DNA of 64,000 bases from a virus. This document shows positions 32,089 through 41,579 of this stretch, piece by piece. The position numbers were made by a program, and so were the translations under genes. The notes beneath the pieces are model-generated. The model ran no database searches and was not told the DNA's origin. It saw only the letters and a list, made by a program, of their open reading frames with translations. The stretch is from the IMG/VR virus record IMGVR_UViG_3300000233_000009, positions 1 through 64,000 of that record; one strand, 5' to 3'. Numbering within the stretch: the first letter of the stretch is position 1; every line of letters starts with the position of its first letter.

Positions 32089-33504
32089 ATGAACCAAATT
32101 AAAAAATCTGAGACCTACAAACAGTTTATGTTTGAGATCCCTCACTTAATATTCAAAGAAGTTGCTATTGCCACAAATCAGTTAGTAGGTTTATCAAAAA
32201 CCTCGTCTATGGTAGCACAGCTGTTTACGGCGTTGCCTATAAAGATTGAATTACGCTATATTGCAGATTTACCAAAACCTAGCAAAAAGCTTAACTGCTT
32301 AAATGAATATACAACTGCGTACTTAAAACATGATGATGCAACCACAATCAACATTGCGTTTTTCTACTCTTCTGAGAAACATATTAAACACATAGCTAAA
32401 GCAATTACAAAGTTCCCTACGTTCTTTGCTTATCTATATATGAGAGAGTCTTTAAAATTAACAAGATTGATGAACACTAAGACGCACTACCAAATGATGT
32501 CAAGTATCATCAAAAGAAGTACACCAAAAATTCCTGTAGAAATGCATTATAGACTTGCTACAAAGGCAAATGAATATGCTATCAATAACACTATTATGGA
32601 ACTATTCAAAGTGTCTCCAATAGGAAATTTTATAAGTACCGTATTAGAAAATCAAAACTATAGCAAACAGTACGAGAATATGATGGAGCCCCAAATTCTT
32701 CCTATCATACTAACAAATCATACAGGAGAATACACCTTACTGGATGAGGTATTCTCAATAGACGAAGATTATCTAATATCAACAAATCACCCTTTACTGG
32801 TAGAAGAACACATTATCACAGATCTAGGTGAGACCATTCAAAATCACTTAGGTAACATGGCTAGAGGAACTGTAACAGAGTCTATCTTCGCAGAAACATT
32901 CACAGCTAAGAAAGTTAATACTGGTTGGTTTAAAAAGCTCACAGCCAAATTCACTTCAGAGGTCTATCATATGACTGACGAGTTCTACTCAGATTGGAGT
33001 AATATAAATCCAATATATAGACACATATACAAAGCGCCAGAAGAGCGTTATGAAAGTAATAAAATATCAATTGTACTTTCTATTGACCATAGTGGTTCGG
33101 TGTCAACAGAAGGCTTAGAAAAGTTACTATATTTAGTAAATAGACAAGGTAAACGAATTGCTAATCTAATTGTACTAATACACGATACAGAAATAGTAAA
33201 AGAGTTTAACCTATCTTCTAATGATAACATCTCTGATGACCCAGAATTTAAAAGTGCTTTAGTAGGTCGATATGCTGCAGGAGGAACTTCACATAAAGAT
33301 GTGTTCTCTAGGATAGATGAACTTATCAAAAACAAAGAAGTAGACGAAAGAAAAACAATCTATGTATGTTTCAGTGATATGTACTCTGATATTCCTGAAG
33401 CTATTAAGGTATATCCTTCAGTTAAACGTTTAAGTCCTATATGGCTTAGTTGTGGAGAGTCTATACCAGAATTTTGTGGTGGTACTAACATTGCAATGCA
33501 GTAG
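32089..33504 (+). CDS. VWA-domain protein (N4 gp25-like)
   Basis: The C-terminal third holds a von Willebrand A domain with the MIDAS motif DHSGS (about residues 333-337), a Thr in the AAGGTSH loop and Asp in the FSDMYSD strand. The first 300 residues are helical. In MoxR/VWA pairs this type of protein binds the ATPase and the substrate. The ATPase at 29875 is the likely partner. Confidence 0.75.
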   Translation: MNQIKKSETYKQFMFEIPHLIFKEVAIATNQLVGLSKTSSMVAQLFTALPIKIELRYIADLPKPSKKLNCLNEYTTAYLKHDDATTINIAFFYSSEKHIKHIAKAITKFPTFFAYLYMRESLKLTRLMNTKTHYQMMSSIIKRSTPKIPVEMHYRLATKANEYAINNTIMELFKVSPIGNFISTVLENQNYSKQYENMMEPQILPIILTNHTGEYTLLDEVFSIDEDYLISTNHPLLVEEHIITDLGETIQNHLGNMARGTVTESIFAETFTAKKVNTGWFKKLTAKFTSEVYHMTDEFYSDWSNINPIYRHIYKAPEERYESNKISIVLSIDHSGSVSTEGLEKLLYLVNRQGKRIANLIVLIHDTEIVKEFNLSSNDNISDDPEFKSALVGRYAAGGTSHKDVFSRIDELIKNKEVDERKTIYVCFSDMYSDIPEAIKVYPSVKRLSPIWLSCGESIPEFCGGTNIAMQ

Positions 33505-34000
33505 TTTTAACCAAATAAAAATAGGCCCATACGATTATGAGGGACTTGTTAAGTCCTTCATACGCCAAGACAGACATAGCGCATCAACTGCAAGGAGGCG
33601 ACTCTCTTATACAAGGGTACTACTAAAATCCTACAACACCGTAATTGCTAGGATAGACAAACCAAACAACGTCCTTTACATCACTAAGGAACGATACTCA
33701 AACACGACTAGTAGGCAAACACGTATACTCCTAGCCTTCGCAGAGGATTTGCATATATTTAACTCAACAGGGTTTAATTTAGGAGAGACTTACACAAACA
33801 CAGAAGTAGCAGACTACTGGGAAAAGACGCGGGTACTTATTAGCAAATACATACGGGCTCGCTCAAACAAAGACCGTATTAAACAACAAATACGCCAACA
33901 CCACAACATGATCAAAAGTTATTGCACAATACACGACGAACTGTATAAAGTGCCTGAAGATATACTACGACTAATGTTCGTCAATCAACTCATTTATTAA
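33452..34000 (+). CDS. Conserved protein after the VWA gene; start uncertain
   Basis: Open frame of 182 codons from a GTG at 33452, overlapping the VWA gene in another frame. The recognisable protein begins at about KIGPYDYEGLVKSFIRQDRHSASTARRRL, just after the VWA stop at 33504. No ATG and no ribosome site serve it, so translation by re-initiation or a rare start codon is possible. Basic N-terminal region, helical C-terminal part. It may be nucleic-acid binding, but there is no firm assignment. Confidence 0.5.
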   Translation: MESLYQNFVVVLTLQCSSFNQIKIGPYDYEGLVKSFIRQDRHSASTARRRLSYTRVLLKSYNTVIARIDKPNNVLYITKERYSNTTSRQTRILLAFAEDLHIFNSTGFNLGETYTNTEVADYWEKTRVLISKYIRARSNKDRIKQQIRQHHNMIKSYCTIHDELYKVPEDILRLMFVNQLIY

Positions 34001-34010
34001 AGGAAGTAAC

Positions 34011-34973
34011 ATGACATTGCAATCAATAGCAAACGAGATTGATAAACTACAGCCAAATATGACACAATTCTGGGAAGATGTAGCATCAAATACAATTACA
34101 ATAGACAGTTTTGATAAACCTAATCTGTCTGCACTAGAACTATTTCAACTAGAGCTGTTATTAATATACAGTACAACACGTAGAAGCCGCTATATAGGAC
34201 ATGCGGAGGCCTTGCTAGTTGATAGAATATGGCGTAAGGCAAGACTAGAAATAGATACTATTAATAATCTGCAACTACACCTGGAGTACATGCCTCTACC
34301 GAACTTACCAATCAAGCACATTCCACCGCCAAGTCCCGAAACAATATTAGGGCATACTACAAACCCTAAACAATATCTTAACAGATACCTTAAACGTAAA
34401 ATAGCTAAACCTATGTCAACAGCATATAGCATTACTATAACCGATGATGAAATGGCTCTTGCTATGTTCACTAACTGGATACAAGGAAAAACTCTAAATT
34501 CAGTACAAGCTTTAGACTTCGCTGAAAAAGTGCGAAGATTCCCACTGGATATTAAAAATAAGTATATTAATTTAATCCTAGAGAATTGCCCTAATCCATC
34601 GATAGATCTACAAAAATACATAGCAAAGTATTTTTACGCCTCCTATTACAAAACTGCCGCTAGGGGGTATATCAGAAATTGTTCGCATAGTGTTATAACC
34701 CTGCTAACTATTGCAGATACTGCGGATTCCGCTTACAAACCTTTTGTGTCTAATCTGACAACAAAGCCAATCGCCTCATTAAACGAGTACAAGTCTTTAG
34801 TAGCCATCCTATTAATGATGTATCAAACAAACACAGGCTCTGACAACTATAAGTCCGCTCTATTAAACTATTTAAACTTACCTGAGCACGATGTCTACCG
34901 TAATGAGACAAATACAATATTATCTACAGCAATTAGTCAAATACCTAAATTATTAAAGGACTTGCATGGATGA
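34011..34973 (+). CDS. Hypothetical protein (320 aa)
   Basis: ATG after AAAGGA. Mostly helical, with a Pro-rich linker at about residues 100-115 (IKHIPPPSPETILG). No known motif. It lies between the VWA-linked gene and another unknown protein and overlaps the latter by 8 nt, so it belongs to the same operon. Probably a phage-specific middle gene. Confidence 0.55.
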   Translation: MTLQSIANEIDKLQPNMTQFWEDVASNTITIDSFDKPNLSALELFQLELLLIYSTTRRSRYIGHAEALLVDRIWRKARLEIDTINNLQLHLEYMPLPNLPIKHIPPPSPETILGHTTNPKQYLNRYLKRKIAKPMSTAYSITITDDEMALAMFTNWIQGKTLNSVQALDFAEKVRRFPLDIKNKYINLILENCPNPSIDLQKYIAKYFYASYYKTAARGYIRNCSHSVITLLTIADTADSAYKPFVSNLTTKPIASLNEYKSLVAILLMMYQTNTGSDNYKSALLNYLNLPEHDVYRNETNTILSTAISQIPKLLKDLHG

Positions 34974-35676
34974 GCTCATTTACACAATCAGCAAAAAACA
35001 GATTCTTACAACAAAAACAGCAAAGGAGTTAGAAGCTTTAGTTCGCAAATATATTAAAGAGCTAAATGTAGGGTCTTTATATAGAGCTGAAACAGCTGAA
35101 GAAATGATAACCTATAAACTAAGGTACAAACTTCTTGTATTAGCCTTGCAGCAGTACACTAAAAAGTCTAAAGTAAGACTGCCAGACTTTATATACGACA
35201 CAAGAATTCAAGCGCAACATCACATTTGGGCTAAGTATATCCATTTTCAAGACACAATCCCTCAATGTCTTGGGCCTTTAAATTCTTATTTGGTGGATAT
35301 ATTTGAATTCGATACTGAAGTAGAAATATCAATGCACCCTACTACAAAAATGTACATAGAACGAATGCATAAGATATTCAAAAATAGTCCTATACATTTT
35401 ACTTTTGTGTGGAGGGAAGCAGTATCAAATTTTGACAGATATTCGACACCATTGAGTAGTATTACACAAAGCTACGTTAGAGCAATCCGCTTTAAACAAA
35501 TTTTGTCTCCAAACAAACATGACACAATTTTAGATCAATATTTAGCGTACCATAAAAAAATATACGAAGCTATCGAACAGACAGAAGATATTCAATCTGC
35601 CCTCATTCTGCTAGTGCAACAACAACAAGCATTAGAAACTTTACTGCAAGAGGGGCTTGGAGGACATAATGTCTGA
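34966..35676 (+). CDS. Hypothetical protein (236 aa)
   Basis: Helical protein with basic N-terminus, co-translated with the previous gene (8-nt overlap) and the nuclease (8-nt overlap). No motif recognised. The shared operon with a VRR-NUC nuclease suggests a DNA-metabolism role, by context only. Confidence 0.5.
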   Translation: MDELIYTISKKQILTTKTAKELEALVRKYIKELNVGSLYRAETAEEMITYKLRYKLLVLALQQYTKKSKVRLPDFIYDTRIQAQHHIWAKYIHFQDTIPQCLGPLNSYLVDIFEFDTEVEISMHPTTKMYIERMHKIFKNSPIHFTFVWREAVSNFDRYSTPLSSITQSYVRAIRFKQILSPNKHDTILDQYLAYHKKIYEAIEQTEDIQSALILLVQQQQALETLLQEGLGGHNV

Positions 35677-36157
35677 AGCAATTCTACAGCTTACTTTAGT
35701 ATCACAGTTACGTATGTTATACCCAGACGTCCTGATTAACTTATCTCTCAATGGAATCCCTCTTAATGGAATGCCTATCAAGCAAAAAGCGCAACTCATT
35801 AGAGAGTGCAAACGAAATGGTATGCATCCAGGAATGCCTGATCTAACGCTATATCTTCCTAATGGTAAAGTGTTAAACTTAGAACTTAAGAATCCTAAGG
35901 GAGGAGTTCAAAGCAAAGAACAATATACTGTACAAATTGCACTAGAAGCTCTAGGACACAATTACTACATCATCCATGATGTTAGTACAGTCCTTAATTT
36001 AATAACATTTCTAACCTCCTTAGAATTTCGTAAATCGCAGTATGAGCAATTAGATATGCCAACAACAGCAACACTACAACAACCCTTTATGCATTGGGCT
36101 AAAGGCACACCAATAATAAAAATAATAAATACATTAAAAAGTATGTATAATATTTAA
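35669..36157 (+). CDS. VRR-NUC domain nuclease (162 aa)
   Basis: Core motif GMHPGMPDLTLYLPNGKVLNLELKNPKGGVQSKEQ matches VRR-NUC nucleases: Asp in PDL, Glu-x-Lys in LELK and the downstream Gln of the PD-(D/E)XK-like active site. ATG at 35669 with GGAGG 6 nt upstream; the TTG at 35657 is less likely. These enzymes cut DNA junctions or flaps. N4 relatives carry such a gene near their helicase, as here. Confidence 0.8.
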   Translation: MSEAILQLTLVSQLRMLYPDVLINLSLNGIPLNGMPIKQKAQLIRECKRNGMHPGMPDLTLYLPNGKVLNLELKNPKGGVQSKEQYTVQIALEALGHNYYIIHDVSTVLNLITFLTSLEFRKSQYEQLDMPTTATLQQPFMHWAKGTPIIKIINTLKSMYNI

Positions 36158-36242
36158 ACTATTTATAAGAGTATACAACGAATAAAATCTACTAAAAAGG
36201 ATTAACTATGACATTCAGACCATATGGACAAAGGAGCTAATT

Positions 36243-36584
36243 ATGACTAAAGTAGAAATCTTAAGTAAAATAAGCCGTAAAAATACTAAACTATTCAAAG
36301 AATGTCAGCACTACTTACCAAAAGAGGCTGCATTTATTGTAGTGACAATGGAATGTCATGCAGAATTTCCTACAATATTTATAGTGGTCTATAACAATAG
36401 TAGTCGCATAATTGATAGAAAACATATAGAGGGATATTATTCTCATGGAGTCCTAGGACCATCAAAAAACCCAAAATTAAAAGCTATAATCTATAACCCC
36501 ACTTTGGAATTTGTAGTTTTAACCCCTCAAGAGCTAGAAACTATTGAACATATAGATAACATAAACAGGTTATGTAATGATTGA
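36243..36584 (+). CDS. Hypothetical protein (113 aa)
   Basis: Mixed alpha/beta small protein with CQHYLPKEAAFIVVTMECHAEF and C-terminal LTPQELETIEHIDN. Preceded by AAAGGAG, itself embedded in a 10-codon reading frame (ATG at 36208, MTFRPYG...) that echoes the FRPY start of the helicase. It overlaps the helicase by 8 nt. Function unknown. Confidence 0.5.
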   Translation: MTKVEILSKISRKNTKLFKECQHYLPKEAAFIVVTMECHAEFPTIFIVVYNNSSRIIDRKHIEGYYSHGVLGPSKNPKLKAIIYNPTLEFVVLTPQELETIEHIDNINRLCND

Positions 36585-38406
36585 GCTAAAATTCAGACCG
36601 TATCAGTTAGACTATATAAACAACATACAAGTTGGTAAATCTAACCTACTAATCTCAACCATGAGAAGTGGAAAAAGTTTGATCTTAAAAGGTATCATTG
36701 ATAAGTACTTTCAGGACAAAAAAGTACTAGTGTTAGTTGGTATTCGTCATGTCATCTTACAGTTATCCGCGTACTATACAGAGGATCAATTCACTTTCAT
36801 CCTTGCAGGAAAACCATTTGATTACAGTAAACACATTCATTTAGCCACATTTCAAACTTTACAACGTAGAGATATTGACCTATCAGAGTATGACCTAATC
36901 TGCATTGATGAAGTCCATATGCGTTTCAATACAGATATTGTAAAGGAGATAAGAGCACTATCTTGTACTCGTGTATACATGACTGGTACACCACTCAAAC
37001 AGAACAATACATTCCTATCAGATGAATTTGACAATGTACTAGAGTATACCAATATCAAACAAATGATTGATGAGGGTTATCTTGCACAAACAGCATTTAT
37101 GTCTATTGGTAATATGTTGTCAGATGAATCACAACTAACTGTACGTAATGGAGACTATGCCAATGAGGATATTGATCGTATTATTGACAGAACAGCACTT
37201 ATTGAATGGCTGATAGAGGACAACATCAAGTACGGTTGGTCTACAGAACACAAGACAATCATGTATACCAACAGCATTGCAACTTCAGAACGAATCTGTA
37301 AACGTTTTAACTCGCCTGATGTACGTGTTATTCATTCCAATCTAAACAAATCTCAACTCAACTCAGTACTTGATTGGTTTGAATCTACCGCAAATGGCAT
37401 TATCATCAACTGTCGTATGCTAACAGTCGGCTTTGATAGTCCAACAGCAGATCGTGTGGTTTATCTACTACCTACCAAGATTCATTCACTATTCTTGCAA
37501 TCCATATTTCGTGCATCAACTAAACATGGAGATAAACAAGCAATCATATATGATTATTCTGGAATGCTAAATCGTATCAATCCGTACGACAATGAGTGGA
37601 AAAAACCTAAACTCTCTTGTAAGGAAAAGTGCCTTAGGCAGTACCCAACTGACCTTATGCAACAGTATTTCTGCATGGAAGGATGTAAATCTGATCAAAT
37701 ACTCGTACCGTGCATTGGCCAACTATCACCAAGCCTCAAAGACTACCATTTTATCAGCAACTACACAGTCTACGAAGGTACTCCATGCATGGAATCACGC
37801 CCGTTATGGGATTACACCTACAAGGCAGTAGATATAGCACCAGGCCTAATCAGAAAGTGGACAAAATGTAAATGTGGCTGCATCAGTTACTATGATTTGC
37901 AAACACTAACAGCACCTGCAAAGATGATCCGTGTATACGATGACACTAAGCCTAACAATACAGTGACTATCCTGTACTCCCCAATACATCGCAAGGCTAT
38001 GGCGTTGTTTGACGATATCACCAAGTCACACTACATGATTCTAATGTTTGACAACTCAAACACGCTGTATACGCGTGCTATTGAATTCTTCAACAACAAG
38101 CAATTCCAGATACTGTCTAGCCATGCCTTACCTAAACTACCTAACGTTACTGTTGATCCTGCACTTCAAGCTATGCTGCCATTAGTGCAATGGCATACAG
38201 ATAATCAGGGATTTGTACGAGAGCTTATTCGTGTAAAACTAGCAGAACTCGTAAACAAGTTTGGTATAAAAAAAGGGTACACTTGGTACCAGATGCAAAA
38301 TATTAATGACCCCAACCAAAAAAGTGTGCTAGTATTCCTCAATTCTGACAAGATTGAGTACAGAGCGTTTCTAAAATTTTTCAAAAAACTTCAACCAAAG
38401 GACTGA
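36577..38406 (+). CDS. SF2 DNA helicase (N4 gp37-like)
   Basis: Ordered helicase motifs: Q-like FRPYQ (7-10), P-loop STMRSGKS (27-34), DEVH box (111-114), motif III MTGTP (about 131-135), and motif VI-like SIFRASTKHG (about 311). A Cys-rich region (CKEKCLRQYP...CMEGCK and CKCGC) suggests a zinc site at 350-430. SF2 helicases of this type are in N4 relatives' replication region. The 609-aa length matches. Confidence 0.85.
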   Translation: MIELKFRPYQLDYINNIQVGKSNLLISTMRSGKSLILKGIIDKYFQDKKVLVLVGIRHVILQLSAYYTEDQFTFILAGKPFDYSKHIHLATFQTLQRRDIDLSEYDLICIDEVHMRFNTDIVKEIRALSCTRVYMTGTPLKQNNTFLSDEFDNVLEYTNIKQMIDEGYLAQTAFMSIGNMLSDESQLTVRNGDYANEDIDRIIDRTALIEWLIEDNIKYGWSTEHKTIMYTNSIATSERICKRFNSPDVRVIHSNLNKSQLNSVLDWFESTANGIIINCRMLTVGFDSPTADRVVYLLPTKIHSLFLQSIFRASTKHGDKQAIIYDYSGMLNRINPYDNEWKKPKLSCKEKCLRQYPTDLMQQYFCMEGCKSDQILVPCIGQLSPSLKDYHFISNYTVYEGTPCMESRPLWDYTYKAVDIAPGLIRKWTKCKCGCISYYDLQTLTAPAKMIRVYDDTKPNNTVTILYSPIHRKAMALFDDITKSHYMILMFDNSNTLYTRAIEFFNNKQFQILSSHALPKLPNVTVDPALQAMLPLVQWHTDNQGFVRELIRVKLAELVNKFGIKKGYTWYQMQNINDPNQKSVLVFLNSDKIEYRAFLKFFKKLQPKD

Positions 38407-38407
38407 T

Positions 38408-38734
38408 ATGACTATCGTAGTATTAGAGTACGAAACAGCTACAGTGTATTATCACACTTTACCAATTTATTACTTGTCGCCATCGCAAATAGAAGACTAT
38501 CTCTACTATGATTTGGGCTATTCATGTAACAACATCAACTGGATGGTAACTAAACCAATTACTTGTAAGTCGTGTAGACACTCAACACAGATACAGGAAT
38601 TCTCATCGTTTAAACAGCAGTATGTTCTTGTTGATTGGTACACATGCCACAAAGGCACTTATATCAAATCAGACAATCACATGAACCCACCAACCTTCGG
38701 GTGTAATCAACATCAACAAAAGGACTTAACATGA
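38408..38734 (+). CDS. Small Cys-rich protein (108 aa)
   Basis: Starts 2 nt after the helicase stop with an AAAGGAC site. Contains CKSC, YTCHKG and GCNQHQ, which could bind zinc. It overlaps the next gene by 4 nt. Possibly a helicase partner; otherwise unknown. Confidence 0.5.
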   Translation: MTIVVLEYETATVYYHTLPIYYLSPSQIEDYLYYDLGYSCNNINWMVTKPITCKSCRHSTQIQEFSSFKQQYVLVDWYTCHKGTYIKSDNHMNPPTFGCNQHQQKDLT

Positions 38735-39015
38735 CAATATATTTAATCGAAGGCGAGTCTGGTGAGTATGAGAACATATACACTTGGGTCAGCCAAGCAT
38801 TCACCGACAAGAAACTAGCGCAATCAACCATGGATAAGTGGCAACAGTATGCAACAGATAACTTTGACGATCGTTTTGACAATGACGTAATTAACAACTC
38901 ACCAGACCCATGTTTTACTGTGGATTACACGGGAACGAAGTATCGACTTATAGAAATAGAACTTATTACAGACGCATTTATGGAAGCTGTATTAACCAAC
39001 AAAGGAATCTCATGA
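38731..39015 (+). CDS. Conserved small phage protein, DUF7336-like (94 aa)
   Basis: Begins MTIYLIEGESGEYENIYTWVSQAFTDKKLAQ, a beta-alpha pattern seen in small phage proteins that read 'xYxVxxxxGEYSDxxxxxxxxFxxxxxA'. Sized as expected. Overlaps both neighbours by ATGA-type junctions. Function unknown. Confidence 0.55.
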   Translation: MTIYLIEGESGEYENIYTWVSQAFTDKKLAQSTMDKWQQYATDNFDDRFDNDVINNSPDPCFTVDYTGTKYRLIEIELITDAFMEAVLTNKGIS

Positions 39016-39239
39016 TAATACAACCAAATGAACCATCATTAACTGTAACTTTTAACAAAGCTGAACTTGAATATATAATGAAAATCACACAGGAATATCA
39101 GGGACATTATGATACTGAGGAATCTGACACTGATCATGAGATTCGTCAACAATTGTTTGTGGCCGTATCTATTGCCTTAGAGTATAACATACGACCAAAC
39201 AAAGTAATAAAAAGAACACCAAAATACACAAAGGGCTAA
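39012..39239 (+). CDS. Hypothetical protein (75 aa)
   Basis: The ATG at 39012 overlaps the previous stop (ATGA); longer starts fall inside the previous gene. Acidic with a basic tail (RPNKVIKRTPKYTKG). It ends 1 nt before the exonuclease start. Unknown. Confidence 0.45.
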   Translation: MIIQPNEPSLTVTFNKAELEYIMKITQEYQGHYDTEESDTDHEIRQQLFVAVSIALEYNIRPNKVIKRTPKYTKG

Positions 39240-39240
39240 C

Positions 39241-40206
39241 ATGAGCTTCATTCAAGCAACAGCAACACAATTGACCGATATCACTATCAACGGCAAATCA
39301 TTCACAAACGACCACGGAGTGCCTAAAGAAATGGCACTATTCGCAGCGTATCATTCAACTTTGTACTCAGGTAACCCACCTCGTGAAGGTAAGTTATCAA
39401 CTACAACTATCATAGGACCACTTCGTAAAGCAATCTACGCAATACTTAACCCTGAATCAGCAACTATTGATGTAATGAAATTACTGGCATCAGCTAAGGG
39501 GATAGCGATGCATTCTGGCATGACAGCAGCACTAACTGCAGCTGACTGTGGATATGTATGTGAACAACGGATGGAAGCAGAGGTTGCTAATTGGAAAATA
39601 TCTGGAGAGTTCGACATACTAACTCCTAATAAGCAAATCAAGGATCTTAAATTTGTGTCTAACTACAATCTCAAGAAACTACAAGAAGATCAAGCTAAAC
39701 TAGAACCTGGGTTAACTCTTGAGCAGATGTATGAGCAACTACCAACTTACTTTAAGTATCAAGCACAGCTGAGTATTTACTACTATCTACTCAACGACCA
39801 TGAAATCAAGCCTTATGGGTCTATCATCTTCAGCCTTAACAACGGTTCTGATATGGGCAAATATACAATAGACTCTGAAGTTACGTTCCCATTGTGGCCT
39901 CGTGAACTTACTGAGCAATTCATTACAGATCGTATTAAACTCATCAAGCAACACTTAGCTAACGGAACTTTGCCTGAATGCAGTCCTGCTGAACGAGGAT
40001 ATAATCCACCAAGCTACAAGCTGTCTAGGATGGGACCTTCTGGAAAGATGTCAACTGTTCGAGGCTCTATTCACAATAACGAATCTGAATTTAGGGCTTT
40101 TATACGTAAATCTGGCAAACCTGGCGATCAGGAAATTATCGAACCTGCTAAATATATATTATGCAATTACTGTAATTTTGCAAATATATGTACACAAGGA
40201 TTTTAA
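39241..40206 (+). CDS. Cas4/RecB-type PD-(D/E)XK exonuclease with Cys cluster
   Basis: Nuclease core: GEFDIL (metal-binding Asp) and IKDLKF (D-x-K), followed by a Gln-rich helix (YQAQLSIYYYLL) typical of RecB-family nucleases. The C-terminus ILCNYCNFANICTQGF has C-x2-C-x5-C, and an upstream CGYVCEQ could supply the fourth cysteine of a 4Fe-4S site as in Cas4/AddB. It probably processes DNA ends in phage replication or recombination. It sits just upstream of DNA polymerase with small genes between. Confidence 0.75.
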   Translation: MSFIQATATQLTDITINGKSFTNDHGVPKEMALFAAYHSTLYSGNPPREGKLSTTTIIGPLRKAIYAILNPESATIDVMKLLASAKGIAMHSGMTAALTAADCGYVCEQRMEAEVANWKISGEFDILTPNKQIKDLKFVSNYNLKKLQEDQAKLEPGLTLEQMYEQLPTYFKYQAQLSIYYYLLNDHEIKPYGSIIFSLNNGSDMGKYTIDSEVTFPLWPRELTEQFITDRIKLIKQHLANGTLPECSPAERGYNPPSYKLSRMGPSGKMSTVRGSIHNNESEFRAFIRKSGKPGDQEIIEPAKYILCNYCNFANICTQGF

Positions 40207-40207
40207 C

Positions 40208-40567
40208 ATGCCCACATTATTAAGTAAAGAGTTATTAAGCGAAGTGCTTGAAAATAAAAAGGTAAAAGAAATATATGAAATTGGAAGCAATCCAAATGTT
40301 GGTGACAATACACTTCTGTATAGTCTACAAAGTTTTGAAGACATTCAAGACATTAACATCTTTGAGCTGGCAGATAAGTGTAAAAAGTGGGCTTATAAGT
40401 TAGATGAATGGATTATAGAATCTGGTGTAACAGAAGAGGCGTATGCTAATTTATATGGAAGATATTCATGTTCAGATGATGAACCAATTGAAACATTTAG
40501 TGAAGACACAGAAGTAGGAGCTATATTTAAAGCAGCACAATGGATTTTAGATAATAAGGATAAATAA
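40208..40567 (+). CDS. Conserved phage protein (119 aa)
   Basis: ATG at 40208 two nt after the exonuclease stop; AAGG lies upstream. The core NIFELADKCKKWAYKLDEWIIESG...EAIFKAAQWIL resembles a small phage family whose members read NIYELAHKCKEWA...AIFKACEWIL. Function unknown. Overlaps the next gene by one base. Confidence 0.6.
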   Translation: MPTLLSKELLSEVLENKKVKEIYEIGSNPNVGDNTLLYSLQSFEDIQDINIFELADKCKKWAYKLDEWIIESGVTEEAYANLYGRYSCSDDEPIETFSEDTEVGAIFKAAQWILDNKDK

Positions 40568-41046
40568 TGGAACAAATCAAACTATCAATCAGCAATGGCC
40601 AATGGAAGCAAGCAGTGGCTCAAGTCAGGGATCATCATCTTGATATTGATGTCATCTTACAAGCTATACAGGACGATCCTGACATGCACGTAGACTACTT
40701 ACGGCTGATACGTTGCATGATTTCTTTCGGCTATTTAATAGTCAACAACAACTACGACAAGGAGCAACCACTAATACGTATAGATATTGAGCGCTATGGC
40801 GAGGACATTGATGGCAATCGAGGCACAAACATCATTAATTACAAATTCGAGGACGATGACATACAAGAAATTGAATCACAGATACTTGAGTACATTCAAG
40901 CTACAAAAGAACTGCCTAATAAGAAATTCACTGTGTACTTAATCGATCCTTACAGTGAGGATACAGTAGAGTTCGACATAAATCCTTTCAAGTATATTGC
41001 TAAATCAGGATGCCTTGAGTATTTAGCTGATTGTCTGGAGGACTAG
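40567..41046 (+). CDS. Hypothetical acidic protein (159 aa)
   Basis: Acidic mixed alpha/beta protein with several Ile/Asp/Glu-rich strands (RIDIERYGEDIDGN) and C-terminal SGCLEYLADCLED. Coupled to its neighbours. No motif recognised. Confidence 0.5.
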   Translation: MEQIKLSISNGQWKQAVAQVRDHHLDIDVILQAIQDDPDMHVDYLRLIRCMISFGYLIVNNNYDKEQPLIRIDIERYGEDIDGNRGTNIINYKFEDDDIQEIESQILEYIQATKELPNKKFTVYLIDPYSEDTVEFDINPFKYIAKSGCLEYLADCLED

Positions 41047-41047
41047 T

Positions 41048-41557
41048 ATGAAAAACAATACTTTTAATCATACTATTAATATAGGAGATTCAATAACTTA
41101 CGAAAAAACTTCAACCGTTGACAATATACAAATGGTAATAACTTTAAAAGATGGCACAGAATTAATAAAACCATATGTACCAGTATCTGTACAAACTCAA
41201 CAGACAGAAATAAATACTGCCTGGAAGATACCAACTGTAGCAGTATTACTAGATATAAATAAAACTATACCAATAGTTAATATTAAATCAGAAGATGATA
41301 AACCAACTTACTGGTTTTGGTGTAACGATATTTCAGCACATAATCCTAATTCAGAAGTAGAGCTAGCAGTTCATTTTAAATTAAATAAAATAAATGTAGA
41401 ATATAAAGATCAAGCAATTGTAGAATTGCTTGTATATAGAATAGTTGATTCTGGCTATGAGATTTATTTAATACCGCATAGTATACTTGATAAGTCATAC
41501 TCTAAACTAGTAGAAAAACTCAACAACTTAAACAGTATTGAAGAAATACCTTTTTAG
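41048..41557 (+). CDS. Hypothetical protein (169 aa)
   Basis: Beta-rich protein beginning 1 nt after the previous stop. The sequence is AT-rich with more Asn, Ile and Lys than its neighbours, and codon use leans further to AAA/ATA, so it may be a recent arrival. It ends 22 nt before the DNA polymerase start. Function unknown. Confidence 0.5.
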   Translation: MKNNTFNHTINIGDSITYEKTSTVDNIQMVITLKDGTELIKPYVPVSVQTQQTEINTAWKIPTVAVLLDINKTIPIVNIKSEDDKPTYWFWCNDISAHNPNSEVELAVHFKLNKINVEYKDQAIVELLVYRIVDSGYEIYLIPHSILDKSYSKLVEKLNNLNSIEEIPF

Positions 41558-41579
41558 TAATTAAAGTAAAAGGAACAAC

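Noticed and set aside
36208-36240. 10-codon frame MTFRPYG... as a gene
   Set aside because: Too short; probably a leader or a chance echo of the helicase start.
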